Positions 38,601-48,616 of a DNA stretch of 64,000 nt are shown here, piece after piece. Every line of letters starts with the position of its first letter. Position 1 is the stretch's first letter. The translations under genes were made by a program, and so were the position numbers. Origin of the DNA: Deuterostichococcus epilithicus (taxonomy: Eukaryota; Chlorophyta; Trebouxiophyceae; Prasiolales; Stichococcaceae); NCBI GenBank assembly GCA_033439295.1, contig JAVTLE010000014.1, positions 2,976,001 through 3,040,000 of the forward strand, written 5' to 3'. The notes under the pieces were generated by a model. It had not been told where the DNA came from, did not search any database, and worked only from the letters and a program-made list of their open reading frames with translations.

Positions 38601-40294
38601 CTGCTCTGTGCCAATACAACAAGCAGTGACACACCGTCGAACCACAGCTTGCCGTTGTCCACGCCGTTGCAACCCATCTTGTGCCCCATGTCCTGCAGGA
38701 CAACAACACATGAAACATCGGATATCTATATCGGCCATCCATCCGCATCACAGCTGAAGCAGGACGCAGGCACAAACATGCTGAAGCAAGTGGAGGGAAT
38801 TGAGCTCACCTCAATCCTGACGTTGGGCATCGGCCGCATGCTCTGCAACTCGGAAACGGCAGACGCCTCAGCTCAAAACACCTCAGGGTTGCCAGGCTGT
38901 CGCATGTGAACATGCACAATGGCCACCCTGGGGTCAGCAGGAGTTAGCAGGCGCTGCCCCTCACCTCATCGCGGATGCGGACGAGGAAGCCATGGACGCC
39001 ATACTTCTGCCCCTTGATGACCAGCTGGGCAAAGACCACAGCAAACTTGGCATCCACCGCCGAATTTGTAATCCAGTACCTGCGATGTAGGTGCCGGTGA
39101 GCCGGGGGCAGAATTGTGCATCCTCTTGCGCAAAGATTCTGTCGACTGCATGTCAGCTTGACCACCAGTACAGCAACCTACTCACTTTTGCGCCAGTGTC
39201 GTGGGCGTGCTAATGACGAAGTCGTCGCGGTCAATGTCCAGCATCGCAGTCGTCTGCATCTCGACGGCATTGTTACCTGTTTGCACGGCAGGGGCGGACG
39301 CTGAGCAGGCTTCGTCGGGAAAGGGGTCCGCAGAGAGTCTGCCTGAATGCAATGCAGCGGGCATGGCATGGCGAATCCTGTCACACACCGAAGCCCAGCT
39401 CGGTGAGCGCAAAGCATCCCGTGGGGTCCAGCCGGTCAATGCCCGCCAGCATGGCGTCATGGTGCGGCTTGGTGCCCAGCTTCAGCACGGTCCCTGTTTG
39501 CAGAAATGCAGCGAAATAACCGGAGATTTTATAGAATGTGTTTGCTGCGATCCACATCGACTGGCATAGCATATGCATCGAAACCGTGTGCAAGCTGCTC
39601 CGCGGGCGTGCCGGTGCGCACCTCCAAACAGGTTGAAGTGCACCTGCGGCAGAAGGAATGTGAGCTTTGGCATCAAGTCCAACACAACGACGCAGGCATG
39701 AAGTCCAAGCATGTCGCTCTGCACGGGCTCTTAGACGAGTCGAGGCCAAGCCCACCGTCATCTTTGTCGCCATGCTGACATCCGCAAAGGCGGCAACCTC
39801 ATGTGCCGCGAAGATGTTCAGTGGGTTGTGCCGAAAGTCCGTGATGGACAGCAGGCCGGAGTGGCAGATGACACGCAGCCGCTCCAGGGCCAGGCGGCGC
39901 TCTTCTGCCACCGAAATGTTGTAACGCCTGCGCAGCAAATTTCATGCTCATTGCTGTGCACTCAACCATGCTCATGTGTGCTGCCTCGTTCAGGCGCAGT
40001 CACGGGTGGAGCCTTTGACTGCCAGAAAAATTACAAGTGGCACAGAGCCACCTCAAACGCACATTAGCGCCGGCACAAGCAATGCTGACAATGCGCCACC
40101 GCGGCGGGCAAGCGGACTCACGGCGTGAACAGCTCCGTGTCCATTAGGTCCTTCATGCGCTGCCGCGTCTCCCAATTGTCGTGCTCCAGCAGGCGCTGGA
40201 AGCCGGCCACGTCCATGGTGTCCGAGCTGGCAGACACTGGCTGCAGCGCAAGCTGCCTCGCCAGCACCTCCAGGCGGCCTGATGCGCCCTCCAT
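35636..40294 (-). CDS. ACX: Acyl-CoA oxidase, peroxisomal, ACX2/ACX3-type
   Basis: This FAD enzyme catalyses the first step of peroxisomal beta-oxidation, making a trans-2-enoyl-CoA and hydrogen peroxide. It starts [20 protein letters not shown] (40294). RLEVLARQL is a perfect R-L-x5-Q-L type 2 peroxisome signal, and Arabidopsis ACX2 and ACX3 also use PTS2. Family segments in order: [20 protein letters not shown] (39910), [14 protein letters not shown] (39420), [20 protein letters not shown] (39080), [20 protein letters not shown] (38690, across an exon), [20 protein letters not shown] (38260), [20 protein letters not shown] (37335) and [20 protein letters not shown] (37270). The last block contains the EGDN glutamate, the usual catalytic base. 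The C-terminal exons give [20 protein letters not shown] (35920), as in plant ACX3, and the last exon ends [12 protein letters not shown], with no PTS1. A one-base ambiguity (37446) falls in an intron. Chain-length preference cannot be told. Confidence 0.92.
36147..36184. repeat. Short direct repeat in an acyl-CoA oxidase intron
   Basis: GCACATCAGGCCAG occurs twice, at about 36156 and 36176, beside the donor of the exon that ends LPLARALPG (minus strand). Confidence 0.5.
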
Positions 40295-40795
40295 GGCTGT
40301 CAGGCTGACTGATGCAGAAGGTTTGGAATCAAGAGGCTAGCCCACTCAGAAATGGCGCTGTATAAAGCTGAAAGGATGCAAGTGATGACTCCGGGATGAG
40401 GTAGTGACGTCGTTAGTCTGTGAAGCCTCCAAACCGAATGATTTGAAACGCGGTAGCACCAGATTCTACCGACTGCAACACGAGTCCGGTGCGAGGGTGT
40501 GAAGTGAGGTGCTGCATAGTGCAAACCGCTGCAGCAAACTGACCCGACTGCTGACTGTGCCCCTCACGTGGTACCCGCGCCGTCGTGCTGCAAAGGAGAT
40601 GTTTAATAAGGAGCCTATGTGCATGCCTTTCAAAACAGAAAGGCCCATTCTCTGGGACTCCACCACGCGCGGCATATCCCGCCCGCACCCATAGTTCGCA
40701 ACTTGGAGTGTATTTTGACATCTTGGACCGCTGGCCACGACCAGCGAAGCTCAAGTTAAGGTTCTGCAGTCGAGGCTGCATCGCTTCCGGAAGCC
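40295..40795. promoter_or_regulatory. Head-to-head promoter region of ACX and RPAP2
   Basis: 500 bases between the divergent starts of acyl-CoA oxidase (-) and RPAP2 (+). No coding motif was seen. Both promoters must lie here or extend into the 5' leaders. Confidence 0.45.
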
Positions 40796-41495
40796 ATGAG
40801 CGAACAGCAGCGGCAGAAAGCGGTGTTCCAGATCCTCGAACAGCTGCTGGACCCCGAGCCTCGCACACTGCAGCGAGTATGGGCAGTGTCGCAACCGCTC
40901 AGCGGCGAGGAGTTTGAACAGGTGACACTGTACGCCAGCACATGCTTGAGTTGAATGACAAGCTGGCCCCTCTCGCAAAGACGCAGATTCTCGTGGACCG
41001 AACCGTAGGTCGCGGAGGAGCGGGCGCTCAGCGGCTTTTGCGGCAGCCCAATGTGCATGAACGCCCTGGCGCGCGTCGCCGCCGGCAAATTGCGCCGCAA
41101 ACTTTACCAGTCCACCTACTGCAGGTGTGCTGCATGCCAGCGCATACCAGACGCGCGTGAAACACAATGCACACCTGAACCATGCTCATAATCCCTCTGC
41201 TTGAGGCACAGTAGGGCTCAATTGCCATGCTTAGTCCTGCGTGCTGACAAATATTTGTACACGCTGATGCAGCACCGCCTGCGAGATGGCGGTGGCTGAG
41301 CTGGTGCACGGACTCGGGCCTGCAGAGGCCGCTCGCCGCCGGTTCTCGCAGCCTCGCGCTGCAACGCAGCAGCAGCCGCAGTTACAAGCTCAGCCGCAGC
41401 AGCCGCTGCCATCGCAGCAGCCGCCGCTATCGCAGGCTGGCCTGCGTCAGGGCTTTCTGGGCCCGGCGCCAAAGGGGCAGCCGCCGCAAGACGGT

Positions 41496-41545
<50 letters not shown>

Positions 41546-44393
41546 CGGCAAGTCCCGCTTTGCCCGTAGTGCTGCAGCGCGCAGAAAGCCGCAGCAGCCT
41601 GAGGCGGGCGCGCGCGGCGGCGGCGTTACCGTCATGTCGGCTACTGTGCAGGTACGCCAGGTGCATGGTGGTGCATGTCAGCAAGCTCGCTCGTCGAACG
41701 GCACTGCCAGAGGGTTGCAATGTTCTGAAGAAGGGATGCGGTCTCTGCAGCATCCCAGGAGCATTTCGGGAGCATTCGGCGAGCGAATGCCTTGATTGCG
41801 ACGTCATGGTGCAGGAGCGGACGCCGAGCGCGGCGCCTGTCTACACGGATTTCGAGGACGTCACGGCCGGTGCCCCACAGCCGCCGCCCGCCGCTCAGCG
41901 GGACGCGGTTCTGGGAGACGTTACAGAGCGGGGGCCACGGCCATTGCAAGCGGCGGGGCCAGACGCTGTTTTGGGAGAAGTCACGGAGGGCGAAGTGCAG
42001 CCGCCGCAGGTCGCGGGGCGAGACGCCGACATGCGGGACGTGGCGGGGTGCGCTCCCGCGGCCCTGCCGCGGGGCAGCCGCGGCCGCGTGACGTTTGCGG
42101 ACGACGTGCAGGGCGGAGACGAGGAGGTGCGTGAATGAAAACCAGCAGGCTGGTCGCGGCACATGAATCTGCAGGGCCTAGCTTCCTGCCACACTGTGCT
42201 CTCGAATGTCGGCTGTGTTATACTGACGCTTCGACTGGCATCGAGCAGCTCCGCCATGCTGGCCAGCCATTTGACAAATCAAGAACACAGCAGTCAGTGT
42301 ACCATCGAGGTGCGTGCTGGCATGCACAGGCACCCGCTGCCCAGCGGCAGCTGCCGGGCGGGCTGCCCGCCGCTACGGCCCGGGCTGCACCTGCGCCGCA
42401 GTTGCAGGAGCCGGTCCTGGTGCTGGACATGGAGGAACCCGGCGCAGAGCCGGGCACACTGGGCTTTGCACGCCTGCAGGTGATCGGTCGCATGAGCGAT
42501 GCTGGCGTGCTAGTTGCGCTTGCCTCCGCCGGTGTCTGCGTGTGGGGGCTGGGCCTGAAGCGGCGGCACCGTTGTCATTCCCTCGGTTGCGCTGTCGTGT
42601 CGTCAGCTACCTCGGGGCTGTGGAGCCCTGGTGCATTGCCCCAGACTGCCGCCTCTGGTGAAAACCAGCAGCAATGCTGTCGAATAGCGGAGAGTTGGCG
42701 CAATGCGCTGATGGCAACATGCCAAGCAGAGCGTTGTCAAGCCCTCACCTGCCGCCCGCAGTGGGACGTGATCCTCCTTGTCGGCCCACAGGTGAAGGAG
42801 GCGAGCGAGGTGCCCGGCGTGGTGCACATGGTGCAGGACTTCGACATGGCGGGCGCCGCGCAGCCGGTGGCGCGGCCTAACCCGGTGCTGGGCGACGCGG
42901 CAGAGCGGTCCACGAGCTCAGAGCCTGAAGCTGAGCGGCCAATCATTGGCGAGGTCGTCGACCGGCCGGTTGGCGCAGACGGCGGCTGGCAGTCGCCGGT
43001 GGCCGGCAAGCCCGGCGGCGGCAGCAGCGGGCGGCGGTTCAAGGGCCGCGGCGCGGGCGCGACAGGTGGCGCGGCGGGCGCAACCAATGCTCGGCTGCAG
43101 GCATCGATGGCGGAGATCAACACGCGGCTGGAGGCAGAACTGGCGGACAGCGGCAGCGACGATGACAACGGCGGCGTGGCGTCAGATGCGGAGTCCGAGG
43201 ACAGCGACCAGAGCACGTTCGAGAGCCTCAACATGGCCGCCGCCCTGGACATGGGTGTGCTTCGCAACATCCAGAGCTGCCGCTGAGACATAGCGCATGC
43301 AGTGGGCGCTGATGCCGCAAGCTTTGCTGCGCTACTGCGAGTCTGAAGCCTGGAAATCATGCAGACAGGCACTGGCAGGAGGCGTGGATGAGTACAGTGC
43401 AGCTGAACACGCGAGTTGACTGAGAATGACTTGTCGTCTGTTCTCGTGCAGAGGCCAGTGACGACGACGAGGCTCGGGGCACCATGCCGCAGCCGTTTGC
43501 GCGCCTGTCCCACTTCGGGCAGCTGTACACCTCGCTGGACAGCTGGGCCACCCGCGCCACGCTCAACTACGTCCAGGTGAGCAGCTTGTCCTGAACTGCG
43601 GGGACCAGTCAGCACTGCTGCGCATCCACATGCAGAGGGACATGTGCCGCCCGCTCTCATGTTGGGCAGGGCGCCGCTCTTTCTATTGTCGGCTCACGCC
43701 TGCACACCTGGTCCCTCGCGCGAAAGATCGTGTGCTGAGCGTTTTGCAGCAAGAAGATGAGAGCTTCCGAGCATCAGCGCTGGCAGTCACGTCATGCGGC
43801 GCGCGCAGGGGGACGCCCTGGAGCGGCAGCCGATGGACATGGAGCAGACGCAGCGGGCCGCGGTGTTCCTGCGCCACCTGGTGGGCGGCTTGCCGCGACT
43901 GGGCCGAGCGCTGGCGCTCACAGCCCCGCGCGCCGCGCTGGAGGTGCCGCTGCGGGAGCTGACCACCACCCTGGACTTCTCCGAGCCCCTCGCCAGCATG
44001 CCGGTGCGCGGTCTCAAACAGCCGGCTGGCAAGATTTGTTACCCGACAGAGCTTACAGTTGCACCGGCACGGCGTTTTTGCTTCGCACCCCCTGCGATCA
44101 ACCCAAGTGCGCAGCCCGAACACTGGCACAGCAGGGGCGGAGAGAGAGCAGACAGAGAAGGAGACGAGGGAGCTGACGCCTCCGGGCATGTCTCGGCCGT
44201 ACAGGCACAGGTGTGGGAGGTGGCGCTTTTGGTGCTGCTCAAGGCGATGTCGCTCAAGCGCATGCCGGCGCTGCAGCTGGCTCTGGAGAGCCGGGAGGGC
44301 GTCGACGCAGTGTCGGCAGCGCTGTCGGCGCGCGGGATCAACGAGGAGTTGTTCATCTGCTTGGTGGAGGTGCTGTGCCCGGATGACATGTGA
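40796..44393 (+). CDS. RPAP2: RPAP2/Rtr1 family RNA polymerase II CTD phosphatase (RIMA-like)
   Basis: RPAP2/Rtr1 binds RNA polymerase II, helps its nuclear import and acts on CTD phospho-Ser5. The N-terminal helical exon starts MSEQQRQKAVFQILEQLLD. The Rtr1 zinc finger is split by an intron: ALSGFCGSPMCMNALARVAA (41018) and, after an in-phase join at 41125/41270, YCSTACEMAVAELVHGLGPA. The four Cys are therefore present. A Gln/Pro-rich region with 15 consecutive Gln follows (41496-41540). RGRVTFADDVQ (42078) fits the conserved plant block VTWADE. The C-terminal domain starts PQPFARLSHFGQLYTSLDSW (43486) and continues with VFLRHLVGGLPRLGRALALT (43863), VWEVALLVLLKAMSLKRMPA (44212) and INEELFICLVEVLCPDDM, as in animal and plant RPAP2 tails. 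The middle holds degenerate repeats of a VLGDVTER-like motif. Identity is secure; some middle exon edges are approximate. Confidence 0.9.
41496..41540 (+). repeat. CAG microsatellite coding for polyglutamine in RPAP2
   Basis: Fourteen CAG codons and one final CAA, in frame, give 15 Gln. It sits in a Gln/Pro-rich linker just after the zinc finger. Confidence 0.95.
41905..42990 (+). repeat. Degenerate protein repeat in the RPAP2 middle region
   Basis: Five related segments occur in the translated exons: DAVLGDVTER, DAVLGEVTEG and DADMRDVAGC (41905-42050), then NPVLGDAAER and RPIIGEVVDR (42870-42975). In the first group they recur about every 22 residues. Confidence 0.6.
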
Positions 44394-44687
44394 TGCCGTG
44401 CTGCGCGGCGGGCGGCAGCACGCTTTATGGTTGAGCGATGGCCGTCACAGTCGTGAATTGTGATGTACGACGATTGTGACAATGTATCTAGATATCTGAG
44501 AGGCTGCAGATGTACCGTGCAAGGTGTGTACAGGTAGTCAGTTGTTTACACTTCAGCGTGTCATTGACACAGGTGGCACGCACTGTATTCCACCCATGTC
44601 GAGGACCACAAGCAGTGCACAGTAAGGAGATCCAAATCCCCCCCTCTCTCCCCCGGGTGGCTCTTCAACTTCAGATTGCACCAGACT
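44394..44687. other. Convergent 3' gap between RPAP2 and the SlyD-like gene
   Basis: 294 bases between two stop codons. A reverse-strand TGTAA (44546-44550) lies about 140 bases after the SlyD-like stop. Confidence 0.4.
44546..44550 (-). terminator. Possible TGTAA poly(A) signal for the SlyD-like gene
   Basis: A reverse-strand TGTAA about 140 bases downstream of the minus-strand stop at 44688. Position and motif fit green algal genes, but a five-base word is weak evidence. Confidence 0.35.
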
Positions 44688-45918
44688 TCAGGTGGATTCC
44701 TCGATGCTGACGAGCTCGATTTCAAACACCAGCGTCTTGCCAGCCAGCATCGAGTTTGCGTCCAGCTTGACGACGTCGGATGTGACATCCAGCACCACTG
44801 CGCGGCTGCCGTTCGCCAGTTCAACCACCAGGCTGGGCGCCAGACCGCCCACACTGCACAGTGAGGCAGCTGTGATATCCCTGACGCTCAGTCGGGAAGG
44901 AGGGCTGGACCACATCATCCGCAAAGTCGTCAAACGTGCCGCGGGACATGACAGCAATGCAGCAGCAGCTTTGTCGTCGGCACACCAGAGCTCCTGCAGA
45001 CACAGGGCACTGTGAGAGCGCACTTTTTGTAGCGTCCCTCGAGGCGCTGCACCTCTGGGTGGTCGCGCGGCACCTGGAACAACAAGTCCTTATTCCACTC
45101 GTTGCCCTGTGCCTGCAGCAGCGGCACCCAAAGAAGTCAGCTTCGATTCCCAGCAGCATCTGCGGGGACTGCATGCGCTCATTGGCACGGATTGAGCAAA
45201 GCTGCGTGAGTGCTTGATGCAGTACGCATCATCCAAGCATGTCAACCACCACGCATCCTGGGCACATCAGTGCACCTCCACTCTGGCTGTATCGCCGATG
45301 GCCAGGCCCCGCACAGCCGCATCCATGGCCTGGAGTACGAAACGAGGTTCGGAGAGGTGTTGCATCAGCAAGCGGTTTGACCATGACTCTCGAGGTTTTT
45401 GCTCGGGCGCGTGATGTGTTGCATCAAGTGCGCCACCGACCTTGATCATCTCGTTGGCAAAGAGATCCCCGGCGCCGACCTCGAAGCTGAGCGGCATCCC
45501 TTCGGTCCTGGTGGACTCGACGAGCTGATGCAGCAACAAAGGCTGTCAGTGTCCAGAACGAAGTCGAGACATCCAGGAGGCGTCTGTACCCTGCCGAAGC
45601 GTCACTACTGGTTCATGCACGGACTATCCTCACCTCGCCGTTCTCGTCAGTGCAATCGAAGTGGACGTAAACCAGGTCACCCTCCAGCGCCACCCGGATT
45701 TCTGGGTGGCTCTGCACGCGATCAACAAAACCAATGTGAGCAGCGCTGCTAGTAGCCCGGCCCTAACATCCGGCAGCTTCAGTACCCTGCCTCAGCCAAG
45801 ATCGGGGTCCATGCGCAAGCTTCTGCACCTCTCCTGACGTTGCACTGCGCGCAGTGATCTCTCGTCGCCGTCCAGTCGCCAGGACGCTGTGTCTGCTACA
45901 TTTCAAGAAGAAGCTCAT
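44688..45918 (-). CDS. SlyD-like FKBP-type peptidyl-prolyl isomerase, probably plastid
   Basis: FKBP-type isomerases turn proline peptide bonds; SlyD-type members are also chaperones. The exons read SHPEIRVALEGDLVYVHFDC then TDENGE (about 45630-45715), GMPLSFEVGAGDLFANEMIK (about 45440-45500), VLQAMDAAVRGLAIGDTARV (about 45275-45335), GNEWNKDLLFQVPRDHPEVQ then RLEGRYKK (about 45030-45110), and a last exon with PSLVVELANGSRAVVLDVTS, LDANSMLAGKTLVFEIELVS and the end IEEST. This follows the SlyD order: DENG, PLxFxxGxGxL, AxxGLxxGE, DANHPLAGKxLxFxI. The first exon has MSFFLKCSRHSVLATGRRRE then ITARSATSGE; it is basic and Ser-rich like a plastid or mitochondrial presequence, and its phase 0 end joins SHPEIR. 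The frame stays open to 46176, so an earlier start is possible. Confidence 0.8.
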
Positions 45919-46323
45919 GCCGCATGTTGAGCTGCCGCGCTTTGCCGAGTTGCCGCTCGTGAACGCCGCTGTCTGGTATGTAGCGATCTTATTGCTAGGC
46001 CTTGGACAGCAAGGAAGCATGCGAACGTGCGATCTGAGGCTGCTGACATCGGCTGAGCCTGTGACGCAGCTGAGCATCATGTTGGAGGTTGGAGCCTTGA
46101 GCAACTTGCGGACGAGACCGTTGGATGAGTTGAATCCTCGCTGATGACGAACTTGTTCTAGATCGTCAGGTTGCAACGCTCAGTGCAAACACTGAATTAC
46201 CATGTGCGACGGCTGAGCTGGCGACTGGCCCTCGAGATGCCGATTGGACCAGAGCGGCTGAGCCCCAGACACCACTTTCGCATTACCGTCCCTTCAACTG
46301 GTGTGTGAGACGGTTCAGCTGGA
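45919..46323. promoter_or_regulatory. Divergent region between SlyD-like gene and a small mitochondrial gene
   Basis: About 400 bases between two proposed divergent starts. A plus-strand frame open from about 46158 to 46464 without a start codon and a minus-strand frame open to 46176 overlap here, so both gene starts need transcript support. Confidence 0.35.
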
Positions 46324-46797
46324 ATGCTCGGCCGTCTCTCGTTGCTGCGATCCGTGTCACTGGCGAGCCGGTCGACAGTACTCCGCAAGGCCACCATCTG
46401 TTGCTCCTGGCCTGCATCGTGCCTGCAGAGCCAATCCAGGCTGTACGCCAGCACAAGCTCTCATAGGACACAGGTGCGTCAGGGCCGTTGTCTCTGGTCG
46501 CGTGACGATGCCTGCACTGTGGCACTGCAGCCGCCGCCCAAGGACGTGAGCCTAACACAGTGTTTGGCTTGGTTGGCAGGCAGCAACCAGGCACGCGGCG
46601 TCCAGGAAAGCACGGCTCAGGACGGCGGTGCAGAGTTTTGCGGCTGCACGGGAGGCCAGCGTTTGTGAGCGCCCCACAACCCCGGAACGCTGCGGCGGCC
46701 TGCGGCTGCCGCTGCTGCCGCTTGGCCGTGATGCAGACGCAGTATACGAGTCGCTGCGTCTGCCGGAAGTAGACGTGAGAGAGTTCAACTGCTCATG
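46324..46797 (+). CDS. Small protein of unknown function with a mitochondrial-type presequence
   Basis: I do not recognise the family. The first exon (46324-46471) reads MLGRLSLLRSVSLASRSTVL and later SRLYASTSSHRTQ. It is Arg/Ser/Leu-rich without acidic residues, like a mitochondrial presequence. It ends in phase 0 at a CAG/GTGCGT donor. The second exon starts after TTGGCAG near 46580 in phase 0 and runs to a stop at 46795-46797. It reads AATRHAASRKARLRTAVQSF, then LRLPLLPLGRDADAVYESLR, and ends LPEVDVREFNCS. The protein would have about 120 residues. A possible tiny exon PPPKD between them is rejected because it would leave a 34-base intron. Evidence is in-phase splicing and composition only. 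Confidence 0.4.
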
Positions 46798-46817
46798 ACT
46801 CTCAAAGTTGCAGCATT

Positions 46818-48235
46818 ATGCTGCTGTGCCAGAAGTGTGCTTTGCCGGCGGCAACTATCCGTGTTCCCAGACAAGTGGGGTCTGCGGCTGAAGTCCGCCG
46901 CACAGTGAAGTCTGCGGGCTTATCAGCCGTCTGCCCGCCATTGGCACTGGGCTCTGCGGTTAAACATCCTTGCAACACACCAATCCTCGCGACACAGAAC
47001 ACACCAAGTCGTCATGTGCCGACATGATGTCTCAACAATAAAACTGGCTGGCTACATGCGGCACCTACCCAGCCATGCCTCTGCGGCGCGCAGGCCAAGG
47101 GTCTGCGCCTGCGGCAGCATGTTAACCCCTTCCGGCCGGACCTGCAGCAGCTACCTGCCCCCGTGGACTGGGGCACGGTTTTTGAGGACCCAGAGAAGCC
47201 GCTGGTTGTGGACATAGGCTGCGCCTCGGGACGTTACGCCCTGCTGCTGGCCCGCGACTGCGGTCTCGATTGCAACTTTCTGGGCCTGGACATCAGGTCG
47301 CCGGTGCGCTTCCACGGGCTGTGCGCTGATGTCACGCCAGTTCCAGGCATGACGCACCAATGAGCGGCGGCTTTGACATCATCCTTGTGTACTTCTGTTT
47401 TCTCTGCTTTCCAAGCCAGCCCGCCCAGTCATCCAGACTGTCATCTCGCTTGCCACGCGCGAGCATCTTAAAGAGTGCTTTGATGCCACACGCAGCTTAT
47501 TGACCGGGCCGTCGGCTGGGCGGAGGTGCTTGGCATCAGCGGTTACGTCCACTTCCGGCTTGCGAATGCCACGCTCACTTTCGAGCGCCTGCTGTCGACC
47601 TACCCCGGCCCCCTGGAGCTGGCGATGGTTCAGCTGCCTTGTCCACACTTCAAACAAAAGTGCGGCAAGCGCCCCCCTGCCCATATCTGCTGTGCCCTGC
47701 CGGAACCAAATTTTTGCCCGTTCCCGCTGAGTTCCCAATGAAAGCGCTGTCCTGCTCAACTGGAAATCAGATATTGACGGGAGGATATCTGTCGTCTGCA
47801 ACAACCTGCAGGCACCACAAGCGCCGGATCGTGCAGCAGGGACTCGTGGAGGCCATCGCGCAGCGGATGAGCCCCAGCGGCCATGTGTACCTGAGCTCGG
47901 ACGTCCACGAGGTAGCAGTGGACATGCGGCGGCAGTTTGAGGAGCATGCTGGGGATATCTTGGAGGTGTCTCCTCTGCACGACCAGCTGCCGACCTTTGA
48001 CCGGACAGAGGAATCGTCGTGCTTGCCGCCGCCCGCAATGGCACAGCAACCAGCTTTGCGGCTTCAATCTTCGCCATCAGCAGGCAGCCTTGTGCAGCCG
48101 ACCAAGCCGCAGTCAATGTGGGCTGCAAAGCGTTGGCTGGCGGTCAACCCGATCGGCCTGCCGACGGAGAGGGAACAGTGGGTCCTCAGCAACGGCCTCC
48201 CCGTGTTCAGGCTGATGTTGTCATGCAAAGCATGA
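46818..48235 (+). CDS. trmB: tRNA (guanine-N7-)-methyltransferase, TrmB family, plastid type
   Basis: TrmB methylates G46 in the tRNA variable loop using S-adenosylmethionine. The catalytic exons match plant plastid-type TrmB (At5g17660-like): AKGLRLRQHVNPFRPDLQQL (47090), LVVDIGCASGRYALLLARDC (47203, the SAM-binding motif I) and NFLGLDIR. Then come LIDRAVGWAEVLGISGYVHF (47495), LSTYPGPLELAMVQLPCPHF (47590), HKRRIVQQGLVEAIAQRMSP (47817) and YLSSDVHEVAVDMRRQFEEH (47888). The end is VNPIGLPTEREQWVLSNGLP then VFRLMLSCKA. In TrmB the usual motif is DPWPKxRH; here it is LPCPHFKQK, the plant variant being CPDPHFKKRH. The proposed first exon from 46818 (MLLCQKCALPAATIRVPRQV) is basic and splices in phase 0 to AKGLRL, consistent with a transit peptide, but that start is tentative. 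Confidence 0.83.
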
Positions 48236-48616
48236 GGGTGATGTGTCTGTGCCCACCCAATGGGTTTGGCCGTCGGAAATGCAGCGTGCTGCGACGGCCA
48301 TGACAGCCCTTGATTGACACTGACTTCCTATTGACTTGAGTTCGCACAGCCAAATATTGAAACAAACAATCTTGAAACGCTCCCTAGTTGTTCAGCTCCT
48401 ACAGCGAAGTGATTCGACAAGCAACACTGTCAGAGGACGATGCGCGGCTTGGAAGGCTGGACAGAGCCTGCCGCGCAGTCTGCAAATGCGCAAGCTTTGT
48501 AACTGTTTGATCCACTGACACAGCGGGTGGGGCGTCAAGGGTGGACCAAGCGCTGCAGGCTGAAAGAATGTCATTGGTCCTCTTTCGCCCCTTGAGATGA
48601 CCGCTCTGCCTTCAAT
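48236..48616. other. Convergent 3' gap between TrmB and GMPP
   Basis: About 380 bases between two stops, without coding signal. A plus-strand TGTAA at 48499-48503 lies about 265 bases after the TrmB stop and could be its poly(A) signal. Confidence 0.35.

Noticed and set aside
41427-41807. Minus-strand frame with a poly-Leu run
   Set aside because: A shadow of the RPAP2 CAG tract on the other strand.
42135-43286. A 383-residue plus-strand open frame
   Set aside because: It runs through introns of RPAP2. Only parts, for example from about 42790 onward, are exon; it is not a separate gene.
46530-46544. A 15-base exon reading PPPKD in the small mitochondrial gene
   Set aside because: It would leave a 34-base intron, too short for this genome. 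Direct joining of the outer exons is also in phase.
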